A stretch of DNA of 64,000 bases from Flaviramulus basaltis. GTDB lineage: Bacteria > Bacteroidota > Bacteroidia > Flavobacteriales > Flavobacteriaceae. Numbering within the stretch: the stretch's first letter is position 1; the number at the start of each line of letters is the position of its first letter. Below are positions 9,673-19,141 of the stretch, piece after piece. The notes under the pieces were generated by a model. The model was not told the DNA's origin, did no database searches, and worked only from the letters and a program-made list of their open reading frames with translations. The stretch is from positions 310,001 through 374,000 of the forward strand of contig NZ_FPKV01000002.1 of assembly GCF_900114265.1 (NCBI RefSeq). The letters run 5' to 3'. The position numbers and the translations under genes are program-made.

Positions 9673-11751
9673 ATGAAATTTAGCGCTATTTATTTTAGAA
9701 ACGTATTAAGGACAATTTTCCTTTTAATATGTATACAAAGCCATTTATATTCACAGACTATAACAGGAGATTTAAATCAATATCACAAAACTACACTAAC
9801 ATTTGATGCGCTTAGTTTATCTGAAGTTCCTGCAACATATTTAAATTACAGAATGAATGTGACTTTTACAGCACCTTCATCTGCGACTTACACGGTGCCT
9901 GCTTATTTTGCAGCCGATGGAAATGCTTCTGAAACTTCAGCTACAAGTGGTAACAAATGGCGCTGCCATTTTAATCCAGATGAAACAGGCATATGGAGTT
10001 ATTCGGTTTCTTTTAGAACAGGAACTAATATTGCCGTAAGTTTAAATCCTACAGATGGCACACCGACTTCCATAGATGGTGATACTGGTACTTTTGATAT
10101 TGAAGCAACCAATAAAACAGGTGTTGATTTTAGAGCAAAAGGAAAACTACAATATATTGGGAAAAGTACTGCACAATTTGATAATGGTGATTACTATTTT
10201 GAAATGGGTTCTGATAGTCCAGAAACATTTTTAGAATACGCAGACTTTGATGCCACAACTCCTAGACATGATTATAGTGAAATGGCATCGAATTATCTTA
10301 GTGGTGACCCTACTTGGAAAGGCGGAAAAGGCACAGGAATTATTGGTGCAGTAAATTACTTAGCTAGTCAAGAGGCTAATATTCAGTACATTATTTTTAA
10401 TAACATTACAGGTGATGGTGATAGAACTTATCCATTCCCAAACAAAACAGATTATACTACTTATGATGTGTCTAAGCTAGACCAGTGGCAAATAGTTTTT
10501 GACCACATGTATAATAAAGGCATAGCCTTAGAAATGGTGTTAGGTGAAACAGAAAACAGCAATTGGTTTGAAGATCAAGAAGGTATAAATAGATCGAATT
10601 TTTCAAATAGTAGAAAATTATACTATAGAGAGTTAATTGCTCGATTTGGGTATTTAAATATCGTTTATAATACCGGTGAAGAAGCTAATTGGAATACTAA
10701 TGGAGACCAATTCACAGCTGCGCAAATAGAAGAAATAGCTGTTTATATTCAAGCATTAAGCCCTTATTCCGATCTAATTTCCGCACACAATGGTTCTGCG
10801 AGTAATTTTAGTATTTATCCAGAATTAACAGCTTTATCAGGCACTTCCGCTTTAACAGCCATATCAATTCAAGGTAATTATAATGATTTAAAACTTACAC
10901 ACGACCAAGTTATCAATATTAAAAATTTGGCAATTGCGGATGGTACAGAATGGGTTGTAAGATTCACAGAGCCATATACATCTGTTTTAAATCCTAATAT
11001 TGAAACATGGACAGAAAAATCGCTATGGCCCAGTATTACAGCTGGTTCTGTGGGCATTCATCATATAGATGGTGCTGGTGGTGATGTAAGTAATGATAAT
11101 TTAGCACAATATCAGCCTTATCTAGAAAGAATGAAATACGCAAAAAATTTCTTTGAAGATAATAATATCCCTTTTTGGAATATGAGTAATGATGATGCTT
11201 CTATTAGTAAAGGGTATTTATTATCGGATAATTTAGAAAATTATATTGCCTTTTTAGCAGATGGTGGAACTGCTACATTAGATTTACCAGGTTCTAATAC
11301 ATATAGTGTTAAGTGGTTTGACCCTAGAAACGGGGGCGATTTAAAAGATGGTTCTGTAACAACTATAAATTCTGATACAAATGTATTTATTGGCAACCCT
11401 CCTAACAACTCATCTGCAAGTTGGGTCGTTTTAGTAAGAAATAATAAAACTTTATTATTAAGAAATAGCAAAACTTTATTAGTTAAAGATATAAACGATG
11501 CTGATCTTAACGTTAAAATTTTTCCAAATCCTGTAACTTCATTTGGTAAAATATTTATTTCTGGTATTGAAAAAGGTCACCATACAGCTATAATCTATGA
11601 TATTAGAGGAAGAATTATGAATAAAAAAAACGTAGAATTCACAAATGATGTCGAAGAATTCAAAATAGGAGGTTTAAAGTCTGGTATTTATATTTTTACC
11701 TTAAATAATAGTTTAAATAAATCATATTCTGCAAAATTAATAATAGATTAA
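9673..11751 (+). CDS. DUF5060 domain glycosidase-like protein with T9SS sorting domain
   Basis: About 692 aa from the ATG at 9673, chosen because it begins a signal peptide ending LYSQ and follows a promoter-like box. The first 130 residues or so look like the DUF5060 beta-sandwich (WRCHFNPDETGIWSYSVSF). Next comes a TIM-barrel-like region of the DUF4038/putative glycoside hydrolase type (MYNKGIALEMVLGETEN, YNTGEEANW), then a beta domain resembling the 'collagen-binding' module (VKWFDPRNGG). The last 80 residues form a T9SS type A sorting domain (KIFPNPVTSFGKIFI, GLKSGIYIF). The protein is therefore expected to cross the outer membrane and act on an extracellular glycan, which is unknown. A 24-nt tandem duplication lies just before the sorting domain. 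Confidence 0.85.
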   Translation: MKFSAIYFRNVLRTIFLLICIQSHLYSQTITGDLNQYHKTTLTFDALSLSEVPATYLNYRMNVTFTAPSSATYTVPAYFAADGNASETSATSGNKWRCHFNPDETGIWSYSVSFRTGTNIAVSLNPTDGTPTSIDGDTGTFDIEATNKTGVDFRAKGKLQYIGKSTAQFDNGDYYFEMGSDSPETFLEYADFDATTPRHDYSEMASNYLSGDPTWKGGKGTGIIGAVNYLASQEANIQYIIFNNITGDGDRTYPFPNKTDYTTYDVSKLDQWQIVFDHMYNKGIALEMVLGETENSNWFEDQEGINRSNFSNSRKLYYRELIARFGYLNIVYNTGEEANWNTNGDQFTAAQIEEIAVYIQALSPYSDLISAHNGSASNFSIYPELTALSGTSALTAISIQGNYNDLKLTHDQVINIKNLAIADGTEWVVRFTEPYTSVLNPNIETWTEKSLWPSITAGSVGIHHIDGAGGDVSNDNLAQYQPYLERMKYAKNFFEDNNIPFWNMSNDDASISKGYLLSDNLENYIAFLADGGTATLDLPGSNTYSVKWFDPRNGGDLKDGSVTTINSDTNVFIGNPPNNSSASWVVLVRNNKTLLLRNSKTLLVKDINDADLNVKIFPNPVTSFGKIFISGIEKGHHTAIIYDIRGRIMNKKNVEFTNDVEEFKIGGLKSGIYIFTLNNSLNKSYSAKLIID
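11437..11484 (+). repeat. 24-nt imperfect tandem duplication inside the DUF5060 gene
   Basis: Two adjacent 24-nt copies (11437-11460 and 11461-11484) match at 20 of 24 positions and encode RNNKTLLL and RNSKTLLV. They lie in the linker before the T9SS sorting domain and keep the frame. Confidence 0.75.
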
Positions 11752-12044
11752 TTTGATTTTTTTAATGCTAATACTTCGATGTTAACTAAAAACAGAAACA
11801 TATGATTTGGTATTACATGTCATAATGACTAGGAAAATTAAACACCTTTTAAGCAATAAAGATTCAGAATAAGCAAAATTATCAGAAGTATTTATGAACC
11901 AAAAACAGTAACTATTAATAAACCTTTTTTATTATTTGGTAAGCTTTTGTGTAAACCAATAAATAATTAACATTAAGATATTTTCTAGATCATAAAAAAT
12001 TTAAAACAGCTGTAAAAGATATTTATCTTTACAAAAACAAAAAA
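11752..12044. other. Intergenic region of 293 bp
   Basis: Very AT-rich with frequent stops in all frames. No credible ORF, tRNA or strong hairpin was seen. A promoter-like TATCTTTA (one mismatch to TAnnTTTG) occurs about 20 nt before the miaE start. Confidence 0.5.
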
Positions 12045-12626
12045 ATGCTTCATTTAAAGTTAGAAACAGACCCGCGTTGGGTAAATATAGTAGAATCGAA
12101 TATTGAAGAAATATTAACAGATCATGCATGGTGTGAGCAAAAAGCAGCTACTAATGCCATAACTATCATCACATTAAATTCAGAATATCCAGATTTAGTA
12201 ACCGAATTGCTGGAACTTGCTAAGGAAGAGTTAGAGCATTTTGAAATGGTTCACGAAATAATTAAAAAAAGAGGCTTTAAATTAGGGCGTGAACGTAAAG
12301 ACAGCTATGTAAATGAACTTTATAAATTCATGAATAAAGGCGGAAACAGGCTACAATGCATGGTAGATAGACTCTTATTTTCAGCTATGATTGAAGCCAG
12401 AAGCTGCGAACGTTTTAAATTACTCTCTAAAGAAATAAACGATCCTGAACTTTCAAAATTTTATCATGAGTTAATGATTAGCGAAGCTGGACATTATACC
12501 ACATTTATAACCTTTGCACGTAAATACGGAAAAGATATTGATGTTGATAAACGCTGGAAAGAATTAGTGAAATTTGAAAGTGAACTCATTAAAAATTATG
12601 GCAAACATGAGACTATTCATGGTTAA
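12045..12626 (+). CDS. miaE: tRNA-(ms2io6A)-hydroxylase
   Basis: 193 aa, four-helix non-haem diiron protein of the MiaE family. Carboxylate/His iron-ligand motifs are visible in pairs: EELEHFEMVH (about residues 65-74), EARSCERF (about 117-124) and SEAGHYTTF (about 147-155). The WCEQKAATNA segment is typical of MiaE. The enzyme hydroxylates the isopentenyl side chain of modified A37 in tRNAs reading U-starting codons, using O2. It stands alone, followed by a good intrinsic terminator at 12634. Confidence 0.93.
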   Translation: MLHLKLETDPRWVNIVESNIEEILTDHAWCEQKAATNAITIITLNSEYPDLVTELLELAKEELEHFEMVHEIIKKRGFKLGRERKDSYVNELYKFMNKGGNRLQCMVDRLLFSAMIEARSCERFKLLSKEINDPELSKFYHELMISEAGHYTTFITFARKYGKDIDVDKRWKELVKFESELIKNYGKHETIHG

Positions 12627-12633
12627 AAAAATT

Positions 12634-12662
12634 AGCTCAATCAAATTAATGACTGAGCTTTT
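12634..12662 (+). terminator. Intrinsic terminator after miaE
   Basis: Inverted arms AGCTCAATCA and TGACTGAGCT (one mismatch) flank a 6-nt AATTAA loop and run into four T residues. An A-run just upstream is compatible with bidirectional use. It begins 7 nt after the miaE stop. Confidence 0.7.
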
Positions 12663-12824
12663 ACATAACTCTTAATAGTTTGATTGATGTTTAATATGCT
12701 AGCCTAAAATAATCACTAATTAAGTACCACATTGTTAGTGTTTTGTTAATTAATTGCATTGCACTGTTAATTAACATATTAACAAGAATCAATTCGCTGT
12801 GTAAATCATCTCAAACAGATTGTT

Positions 12825-12832
12825 TAACTTTG
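12825..12832 (+). promoter_or_regulatory. Promoter -7 box of the mutS2 gene (TAACTTTG)
   Basis: TAACTTTG matches TAnnTTTG and lies 30 nt before the ATG at 12863. A -33 TTG at the expected spacing is not obvious. Confidence 0.55.
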
Positions 12833-12862
12833 CGTTTCTTATGTAAAGATGCTATTTAAAGA

Positions 12863-15031
12863 ATGATTAATATTCACGAGAAAACATTACAAGATTTAGA
12901 GTTTCAAACGGTTTTACAACAAGTTAGCGAACATTGTGTAACACCTCTAGGAAATGAAAAAGCATTACAAATCTCTCCTCATAAAACTAAGGAAGAACTG
13001 CTAATTTCATTAAAACTAACCAATGAATATCTTTCTTCGTTTTATAATGATAACAGAATCCCAAACCATGGTTTTGATACGATAACTAAAGAATTAAAGT
13101 TACTACGTATCGAAAACACTTACTTAGAAGTTCATGCTTTAAAGAAAATAGTTTCCATATCGCTAACTGTTAATGATATTGTAACGTATTTAAAAAAGTT
13201 TCAAGAATACTATCCTGGTTTAAGTGAATTTGCTTCTCATATAGAAGTTACCAAAATAATTATTGAAAAAATAGACAGTATTGTTGATCGCTTTAGTGAT
13301 ATTAAAGATAATGCCTCTACCCTTTTATTTGAACTTCGTCAATCGATAAACAAAATAAAAGGTAAAATTAATGCGAGTTTTACAACAGCTTTAAATATGT
13401 ATCATAATCTTGAGTATTTGGATGATATTCGAGAATCTGTAGTAGACAACAAGCGTGTTTTAGCTGTAAAAGCAATGTATCGTCGTAAAGTAAAGGGAGC
13501 TATTATGGGTGGCAGCAAAACAGGAAGTATTGTTTATATAGAGCCAGAAACAACACTTCAACACTCTAGAGAATTAAATAATTTAGAATATGAAGAACAT
13601 GAGGAAGTCATTCGTATTTTAAAAGAAGTGACTAATTTTATTCGTCCGTTTTTACCGTTGTTGCATGACTATCAATCTTTTTTGATAGACTTAGATGTTA
13701 TTTCCGCGAAAGCGAAATATGCACGACCTATGAATGCCATTCTTCCAGAGTTTACCGAAGATAGAAGCATGTATTTACGAGATGCTTATCACCCACTGCT
13801 CTATTTAAATAATTTAAACAAGCAAGAAAAAACCTTTCCGCAAACAATAGAATTAAAGCAGAATAGCCGAATTATAGTCATCTCAGGTCCTAATGCTGGA
13901 GGAAAAAGTATCACTTTAAAAACGGTTGGTTTACTCCAAGTTATGCTACAAAGTGGCATATTAATTCCAGTGCATGAGCGTAGTAAAGTATGTTTATTTG
14001 ATAGGATTTTAAGCGATATTGGCGACAATCAATCTATTGAAAACCATTTAAGTACTTACAGCTACCGTTTAAAACAAATGAATTATTTCTTGAAGAAATG
14101 TAATAAAAATACGCTCTTCTTAATTGATGAATTTGGTACAGGAAGTGATCCAGAACTTGGTGGTGCTTTAGCTGAAACCTTTTTAGAAGAGTTTTATCAT
14201 CGTGACGCTTTTGGTATTATTACAACCCACTACTCCAACTTAAAAATATTAGCTAACGAGTTACCATTTATGCTTAACGCTAATATGTTGTTTGATGAAA
14301 AAACTTTAGAACCACTTTTTAAATTGATAATTGGTCAAGCAGGAAGTAGTTTTACCTTTGAGGTTGCACAAAAGAATGGAATCCCTTATAGCTTAATAAA
14401 CCGCGCTAAAAAGAAGATTGAACGCAGTAAAGTAAGATTTGATGCTACCATTGCTAAACTTCAAAAAGAACGCTCTAAATTGGAAAAAACTGGGCAATCT
14501 CTAAAACTCAACGAAAAGAAAAAAATTGAAGAAGCCGATAAACTTGAAGAAATAAATGCTAAAATTCAAAAGAAATTAGAAAACTATCAAGAATTATATG
14601 ATAGCAACCAACGTTTAATTTACTTAGGACAAAAAGTAAATGATATTGCCGAAAAGTATTTTGAAAACAAGCAAAAGCGTGAATTAATGGACGAACTTTT
14701 TAAAGTAGTTCAAATTGAGAATTCAAAACGCAAAAAAGTTTCAGTAAAACAGAAAAAAGCAATTAAAGCTAAAGAAACTCAAGTAAAACAAGAAGCCGAG
14801 AAGAAAGTAGAAGTTATTCGTGAGAAGAAAAAAGTAGCTAAACAAAAAGCTATTGAAACCCCAAAACCAAAAGCCATTTTAAAAGTTGGTGACCGCGTAA
14901 GAATGGAAGATGGTCGTGCTATAGGTAGTATAGATAAAATAGAAAAAAACAAAGCTGTTGTTAACTACGGGATATTTACGACTAATGTAAGTATGGATCA
15001 ATTAGAATTGGTTGAAGCTATTAAAAAATAA
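12863..15031 (+). CDS. MutS2 family protein without a Smr nuclease domain
   Basis: 722 aa. The MutS2 core (lever/clamp region, then ATPase) is clear: Walker A GPNAGGKSIT near residue 342-351, Walker B LFLIDEFGTGSDPE near 416-429 and TTHYSN after it. A long coiled coil rich in Lys and Glu follows (about 520-660). The C-terminus is a small KOW/Tudor-like beta segment (LKVGDRVRMEDGRAIGSI). The Smr endonuclease domain, found at the C-terminus of Bacillus-type MutS2 (about 785 aa), is missing. MutS2 is linked to suppression of recombination or to rescue of collided ribosomes; without Smr the cutting activity should be absent or supplied by another protein. Confidence 0.92.
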   Translation: MINIHEKTLQDLEFQTVLQQVSEHCVTPLGNEKALQISPHKTKEELLISLKLTNEYLSSFYNDNRIPNHGFDTITKELKLLRIENTYLEVHALKKIVSISLTVNDIVTYLKKFQEYYPGLSEFASHIEVTKIIIEKIDSIVDRFSDIKDNASTLLFELRQSINKIKGKINASFTTALNMYHNLEYLDDIRESVVDNKRVLAVKAMYRRKVKGAIMGGSKTGSIVYIEPETTLQHSRELNNLEYEEHEEVIRILKEVTNFIRPFLPLLHDYQSFLIDLDVISAKAKYARPMNAILPEFTEDRSMYLRDAYHPLLYLNNLNKQEKTFPQTIELKQNSRIIVISGPNAGGKSITLKTVGLLQVMLQSGILIPVHERSKVCLFDRILSDIGDNQSIENHLSTYSYRLKQMNYFLKKCNKNTLFLIDEFGTGSDPELGGALAETFLEEFYHRDAFGIITTHYSNLKILANELPFMLNANMLFDEKTLEPLFKLIIGQAGSSFTFEVAQKNGIPYSLINRAKKKIERSKVRFDATIAKLQKERSKLEKTGQSLKLNEKKKIEEADKLEEINAKIQKKLENYQELYDSNQRLIYLGQKVNDIAEKYFENKQKRELMDELFKVVQIENSKRKKVSVKQKKAIKAKETQVKQEAEKKVEVIREKKKVAKQKAIETPKPKAILKVGDRVRMEDGRAIGSIDKIEKNKAVVNYGIFTTNVSMDQLELVEAIKK

Positions 15032-15051
15032 CGGTAAGTAGGTTCGTTTTT

Positions 15052-15086
15052 AAAGACTATACAAATCTTATCTTTGTATAGTCTTT
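15052..15086 (+). terminator. Perfect 14-bp hairpin between mutS2 and the DCC gene, overlapping a promoter box
   Basis: Arms AAAGACTATACAAA (15052-15065) and TTTGTATAGTCTTT (15073-15086) pair perfectly around a 7-nt loop TCTTATC. There is no T-run beyond the stem except the T residues within it, so termination is only possible. TATCTTTG at 15069-15076, a -7 box match, straddles the loop and right arm, so the element may act as promoter or as an attenuating 5' structure for the next gene. Confidence 0.5.
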
Positions 15087-15099
15087 GCGAGAAATTATT

Positions 15100-15516
15100 A
15101 TGAAATATATCCCTAAACATAAAAAACTCATCTTGTTTGACGGTGTTTGCAATTTATGCAATACCTCAGTGCAATATGTTATAAAGCACGACAAGAAGGA
15201 CATATTTATGTTTACCGCTTTACAAAGCACAGTTGGTAAACAAATTATTGAAGAATTTAAAATTGACACTAAAAAAACAGACTCTATTTTACTTTACACG
15301 CCAGAAAAAGGGTTAGAATACAAATCTAAAGCAGCTTTAAAAATTGCTTACTACTTAGGTTTTCCTTATAGTTTAATGAGTGTGTTTTTTATTGTTCCGC
15401 CTTTTATTCGCAATTGGGTTTACGATTATATTGCAAAAAACAGATATAAATGGTACGGTAAAAAAGATGCTTGTATGATTCCTACTCCAGAGTTAAAAAG
15501 TAAATTTTTAGAATAA
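15100..15516 (+). CDS. DCC-family (DUF393) thiol-disulfide oxidoreductase-like protein
   Basis: About 138 aa from the ATG at 15100. An in-frame TTG at 15085 falls inside a hairpin, so the ATG is preferred. The family signature FDGVCNLCNTSVQY is at the N-terminus (CxxC in a thioredoxin-like setting), and the FYLG-type segment KIAYYLGFPY is conserved. The C-terminus WYGKKDACMIPTPE is typical of flavobacterial members. The biochemical role is not established; a redox role is inferred from the CxxC. It has its own promoter-like box inside the preceding hairpin. Confidence 0.88.
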   Translation: MKYIPKHKKLILFDGVCNLCNTSVQYVIKHDKKDIFMFTALQSTVGKQIIEEFKIDTKKTDSILLYTPEKGLEYKSKAALKIAYYLGFPYSLMSVFFIVPPFIRNWVYDYIAKNRYKWYGKKDACMIPTPELKSKFLE

Positions 15517-15707
15517 CACTTCATCAAATATATTTAAAAAAATACGCTTTAACGGTCGAAATGACTATAAAATACCGACAAAAGCAATTGTTTATAACTT
15601 CAATGCAATCTATTACATTGCTTATTGGCTTTGTGTTTTAAAAAAACTAATTTCGTTTTAAATCAATTTAAGTTCATTAACCCGAGCCTTTGTTTTAAAA
15701 GCATAAA

Positions 15708-16997
15708 ATGTTTAAAAAGAATTTCATTTATGTACTTATTTTAATAGTAAGTGCCATTACTTTATCTTCATGCAAGAGTGGTTCTAGTCTAACCGAATCA
15801 ACACTAACTGAAAATTCAAATGCATCAATTCAAAAACCCTATGTTATTTTAATTTCTCTGGATGGTTTTCGTTGGGATTATGTAGATAAGTATAAGCCAC
15901 AAAATCTTACTAACTTTATAAATAGTGGTGTAAAATCGGAGTCTTTAATTTCTTCATTTCCTTCTAAAACATTCCCCAATCATTACACCATTGCAACAGG
16001 TATGTACCCTGATAAACAAGGTATTATTGGCAATTCATTTTATAGTTATAAAAAAAATACAATCTATAAAATGGGAAATCGTGAAATGGTTGAAGATGGC
16101 ACTTTTTATGGAGGTTCTCCTATTTGGGTGCAAGCAGACAAAGCAAATATGGTATCTGCTAGTTATTTTTTTGTAGGTTCTGAAGCTAATATTCAAGGTT
16201 TAAGGCCTACTTACTATCATCATTATGATGGTGAAATTAAAAATAATGCTCGCGTTAAAGAAACACTAAAGTGGCTAGCATTGCCTAAAAAACAAAGACC
16301 ACATATAATTACCCTGTATTTTTCTGATATGGACAATGTTGGACATACATATGGACCAGATAATGACGAAAAACTAAAAAAAACCTTATTCGATTTGGAT
16401 AAGAATCTAGGTGATTTGTTTAAAGGAGTAAAAGCAACAAATTTACCAGTAAACATTATCATAGTTTCAGATCATGGAATGGCAACTCAAAAAGCGTCTA
16501 ATTTTATATCTATTGAAAATATAGATAATAAAAACTTATTTACATTAATCGATAATGGAGCTATTTTAAACATTCACCCTAAAAACAATATTTCTACCGA
16601 TTCTATAATACAATATTTAAAACCTAAGGAAAATCATTTTAAAGTTTATAAAACAGAAAACACCCCTGGTTTTGAATATACTCCCAAAAACAGAGATTGG
16701 GGAACCGTACAAATAATTCCAGATTTAGGTTATTATTTTAGCTCAAACCAGCGTATTGAATACATGAAAAAAAACGCCATCACAACTGTTGGTGTACATG
16801 GTTATAATCCCGAATATAAAGACATGCATGGTATATTTTATGCCAAAGGTCCTGCTTTTAAAAAGGGATTCGTATTACCGTCCATAAAAAATATTAATAT
16901 TTACCCTTTAATGTGTGAGATATTAGGTTTAGACATCCCAGATGATATTGATGGTGATTTAAATAAAATAAAAAGTGTTTTAAAAAATGATGACTAG
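15708..16997 (+). CDS. Alkaline phosphatase superfamily lipoprotein (ectonucleotide pyrophosphatase/phosphodiesterase type)
   Basis: 429 aa. A lipoprotein signal peptide ends at LSSCKSG (Cys near residue 22), so it is anchored on the outer face of a membrane. NPP-family catalytic motifs are present: metal-binding LISLDGFRWDY, the nucleophile Thr in KTFPNHY, FSDMDNVGHTYGP, VSDHGMA and the last His in VGVHGYNP. The family uses two zinc ions to cleave phosphodiester or pyrophosphate bonds, for example in nucleotides. Monocistronic by its position. The actual substrate is uncertain. Confidence 0.92.
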   Translation: MFKKNFIYVLILIVSAITLSSCKSGSSLTESTLTENSNASIQKPYVILISLDGFRWDYVDKYKPQNLTNFINSGVKSESLISSFPSKTFPNHYTIATGMYPDKQGIIGNSFYSYKKNTIYKMGNREMVEDGTFYGGSPIWVQADKANMVSASYFFVGSEANIQGLRPTYYHHYDGEIKNNARVKETLKWLALPKKQRPHIITLYFSDMDNVGHTYGPDNDEKLKKTLFDLDKNLGDLFKGVKATNLPVNIIIVSDHGMATQKASNFISIENIDNKNLFTLIDNGAILNIHPKNNISTDSIIQYLKPKENHFKVYKTENTPGFEYTPKNRDWGTVQIIPDLGYYFSSNQRIEYMKKNAITTVGVHGYNPEYKDMHGIFYAKGPAFKKGFVLPSIKNINIYPLMCEILGLDIPDDIDGDLNKIKSVLKNDD

Positions 16998-17227
16998 CTA
17001 AACTTATTTAAACCATTTCATAAAACTCTAACAGATAATATTTTAAAACCTAAATACATAGCTTTTTTTTAATTTTTCCTTTTCGTTAAAAAAGCTAATT
17101 TATTTCAGTACAAAACGGTTTCATCTAATCATTACAAAAAAACCTCTTCTAACTACAACGAAGCAAGATTTGACTAAATAAATTTCTTGAGTTGTTACCA
17201 AATTTGCATAAACAAAAATATATAATT

Positions 17228-18091
17228 ATGCGAATTTTAGTAACAGGAGCAACTGGAAATCTAGGCAGTTCAGTGATTGAAACATTATTAAAATACCTTA
17301 AACCAACAGAAATTTCAGCGTTGGTAAGGACAGTTGATGATATTTCACAATTAGAATCTAAAAAAATAAACGTTTTTAAAGGAAATTATGATGATGTAAT
17401 TTCTCTTGAAAAAGCTATGATAAATGTAGATTCTGTTTTGCTCATTTCAGCAAGTGATGAGGGCAACCGTATAAAACAACACCGTAATGTAATTGATTCC
17501 GCTAAAAAAGTAGGCGTGAAAAATATTGCTTATACAAGTAGAGCAATGAGAAATAGGGAAACACTAGCTCATCAACTTATGGAAGAACACTTTCTAACAG
17601 AAGATTATATTAAATCATGTGGATTAAATTATGTAATTTTCAGAAACACCTTGTATATGGATGTACTACCAATTTTTATAGGTAAACATGTTTTTGAATC
17701 AGGGATTTTTCAACCAGCTGGACATGGTAAAGTAACATATGCCTTAAGAAAAGAAATGGGAGAGGCAATGGCAAATGTATTGGTAAAAGAAGGCTTTAAA
17801 AACAAAACATACAAATTTACAAATAATGAAGCCTATTCTTTTTATGACATTGCTACACTTTTGACAGAACTTTCGGGTATAAAAGTAAATTATACCCCTG
17901 TTGACAAACTAACTTTTCAAGAAAAAATGAGACCAACAGGTATACCTGAATCGATGCTTCAAAAAGTAATTGAGTTTAATACCGATATTAAAAATGGACA
18001 AGAGGACGAAATCACCAACAATCTTGAGGAGAAATTAGGTCGTAAACCAACAACATTAAAAGACGGATTAAAAATTCTCTTTGGATTATAA
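17228..18091 (+). CDS. NmrA-like NAD(P)-binding oxidoreductase (atypical SDR)
   Basis: About 287 aa from ATG 17228; an earlier in-frame TTG at 17192 adds 12 residues that precede the Rossmann strand and is not favoured. The N-terminus MRILVTGATGNLGSSV is a GxxGxxG dinucleotide-binding motif. The body resembles the NmrA/QOR2-type family (VGVKNIAYTSRAM, NYVIFRNTLYMDVLP). Such proteins reduce quinones or act as redox sensors; no active-site Tyr-Lys pair of classical SDRs is evident. An AraC regulator follows 15 nt downstream on the same strand and may control this gene. Confidence 0.87.
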   Translation: MRILVTGATGNLGSSVIETLLKYLKPTEISALVRTVDDISQLESKKINVFKGNYDDVISLEKAMINVDSVLLISASDEGNRIKQHRNVIDSAKKVGVKNIAYTSRAMRNRETLAHQLMEEHFLTEDYIKSCGLNYVIFRNTLYMDVLPIFIGKHVFESGIFQPAGHGKVTYALRKEMGEAMANVLVKEGFKNKTYKFTNNEAYSFYDIATLLTELSGIKVNYTPVDKLTFQEKMRPTGIPESMLQKVIEFNTDIKNGQEDEITNNLEEKLGRKPTTLKDGLKILFGL

Positions 18092-18106
18092 AACCACCTT
18101 TATTGT

Positions 18107-19024
18107 ATGGCTAAATCAACACCTTATCATATAAAAACTATTGCAGAATACCACAATTTAATGGATTTGCCAAAACCAGAACATCCATTAATTAGTGTTT
18201 TAAAATTTGAAGACATAAAGCGACAGGACAATAGTCCCAAAAGCATTACTCATAATTTCTATTCAATAGCCTTAAAAAAAGACTTTAATGCAAAATTAAA
18301 GTACGGACAACAAGAATATGATTTTGATGAAGGTATACTACATTTTATGTCTCCAAAACAGGTACTCTCTTTTGAATATAGAGCAGATGAAGAACTAAAT
18401 CATAAGGGTTGGCTATTGCTTGTTCATACCGACTTTTTTTGGAATACAAATCTTGCAAAAAAGTTAAAATATTATGATTTTTTTGATTATAAATTGAGTG
18501 AAGCACTACATTTATCTAATAAAGAAGAAAAAATGATTGTGAGTATCTTTCAATATATCAGACAAGAATATGAGGCTAAAATCGATAATTTTAGTCAAAA
18601 TGTAATTATTGCACAATTGGATTTATTGCTAACATATTCTGAGCGTTTTTATCAACGTCAGTTTATTACTCGAAAGATTACAAACCATCATGTTTTAAAT
18701 CAATTTGAAGAATTGCTGTCATCATATTATATTAAAGAAAATTTAATAGATAAAGGAATACCTAACGTCAACTATTTTGCAAGCAAATTAAATCTATCTG
18801 CTAATTATTTAAGTAAGTTATTAAAAACACTGACAGGACAAAGCACCAAACATTTCATACAAGATAAAATAATTGATTTGGCAAAAGAAAAGCTATCAAC
18901 AACTAATTTATCCGTAAGTGAAATCGCTTACGAATTAGGGTTTGAGCATATACAATCTTTTAGTAAATTATTTAAAACTAAAACATCTTATACGCCTTTG
19001 GAATTTCGAGAATCATTTAACTAA
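18107..19024 (+). CDS. AraC family transcriptional regulator
   Basis: 305 aa. The first 190 residues form a cupin-like sensing domain. The C-terminal 100 residues hold two helix-turn-helix motifs of the AraC/XylS type (FASKLNLSANYLSKLLKTLT and SVSEIAYELGFEHIQSFSKLFK), ending TSYTPLEFRES. Domain layout resembles regulators found beside small oxidoreductases in Bacteroidota. It starts 15 nt after the NmrA-like gene, so the pair is probably one operon with local control. The inducer is unknown. Confidence 0.92.
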   Translation: MAKSTPYHIKTIAEYHNLMDLPKPEHPLISVLKFEDIKRQDNSPKSITHNFYSIALKKDFNAKLKYGQQEYDFDEGILHFMSPKQVLSFEYRADEELNHKGWLLLVHTDFFWNTNLAKKLKYYDFFDYKLSEALHLSNKEEKMIVSIFQYIRQEYEAKIDNFSQNVIIAQLDLLLTYSERFYQRQFITRKITNHHVLNQFEELLSSYYIKENLIDKGIPNVNYFASKLNLSANYLSKLLKTLTGQSTKHFIQDKIIDLAKEKLSTTNLSVSEIAYELGFEHIQSFSKLFKTKTSYTPLEFRESFN

Positions 19025-19141
19025 AAAGTCAAACTTAAGCTATAAATAAGTAGTTATGATTATTTAGGAAATAAATATTACAGCTTTTAGCCACATTTTT
19101 ACTAAACTATATAGTAATTGCAGCTCATAAAAATTACTCTT

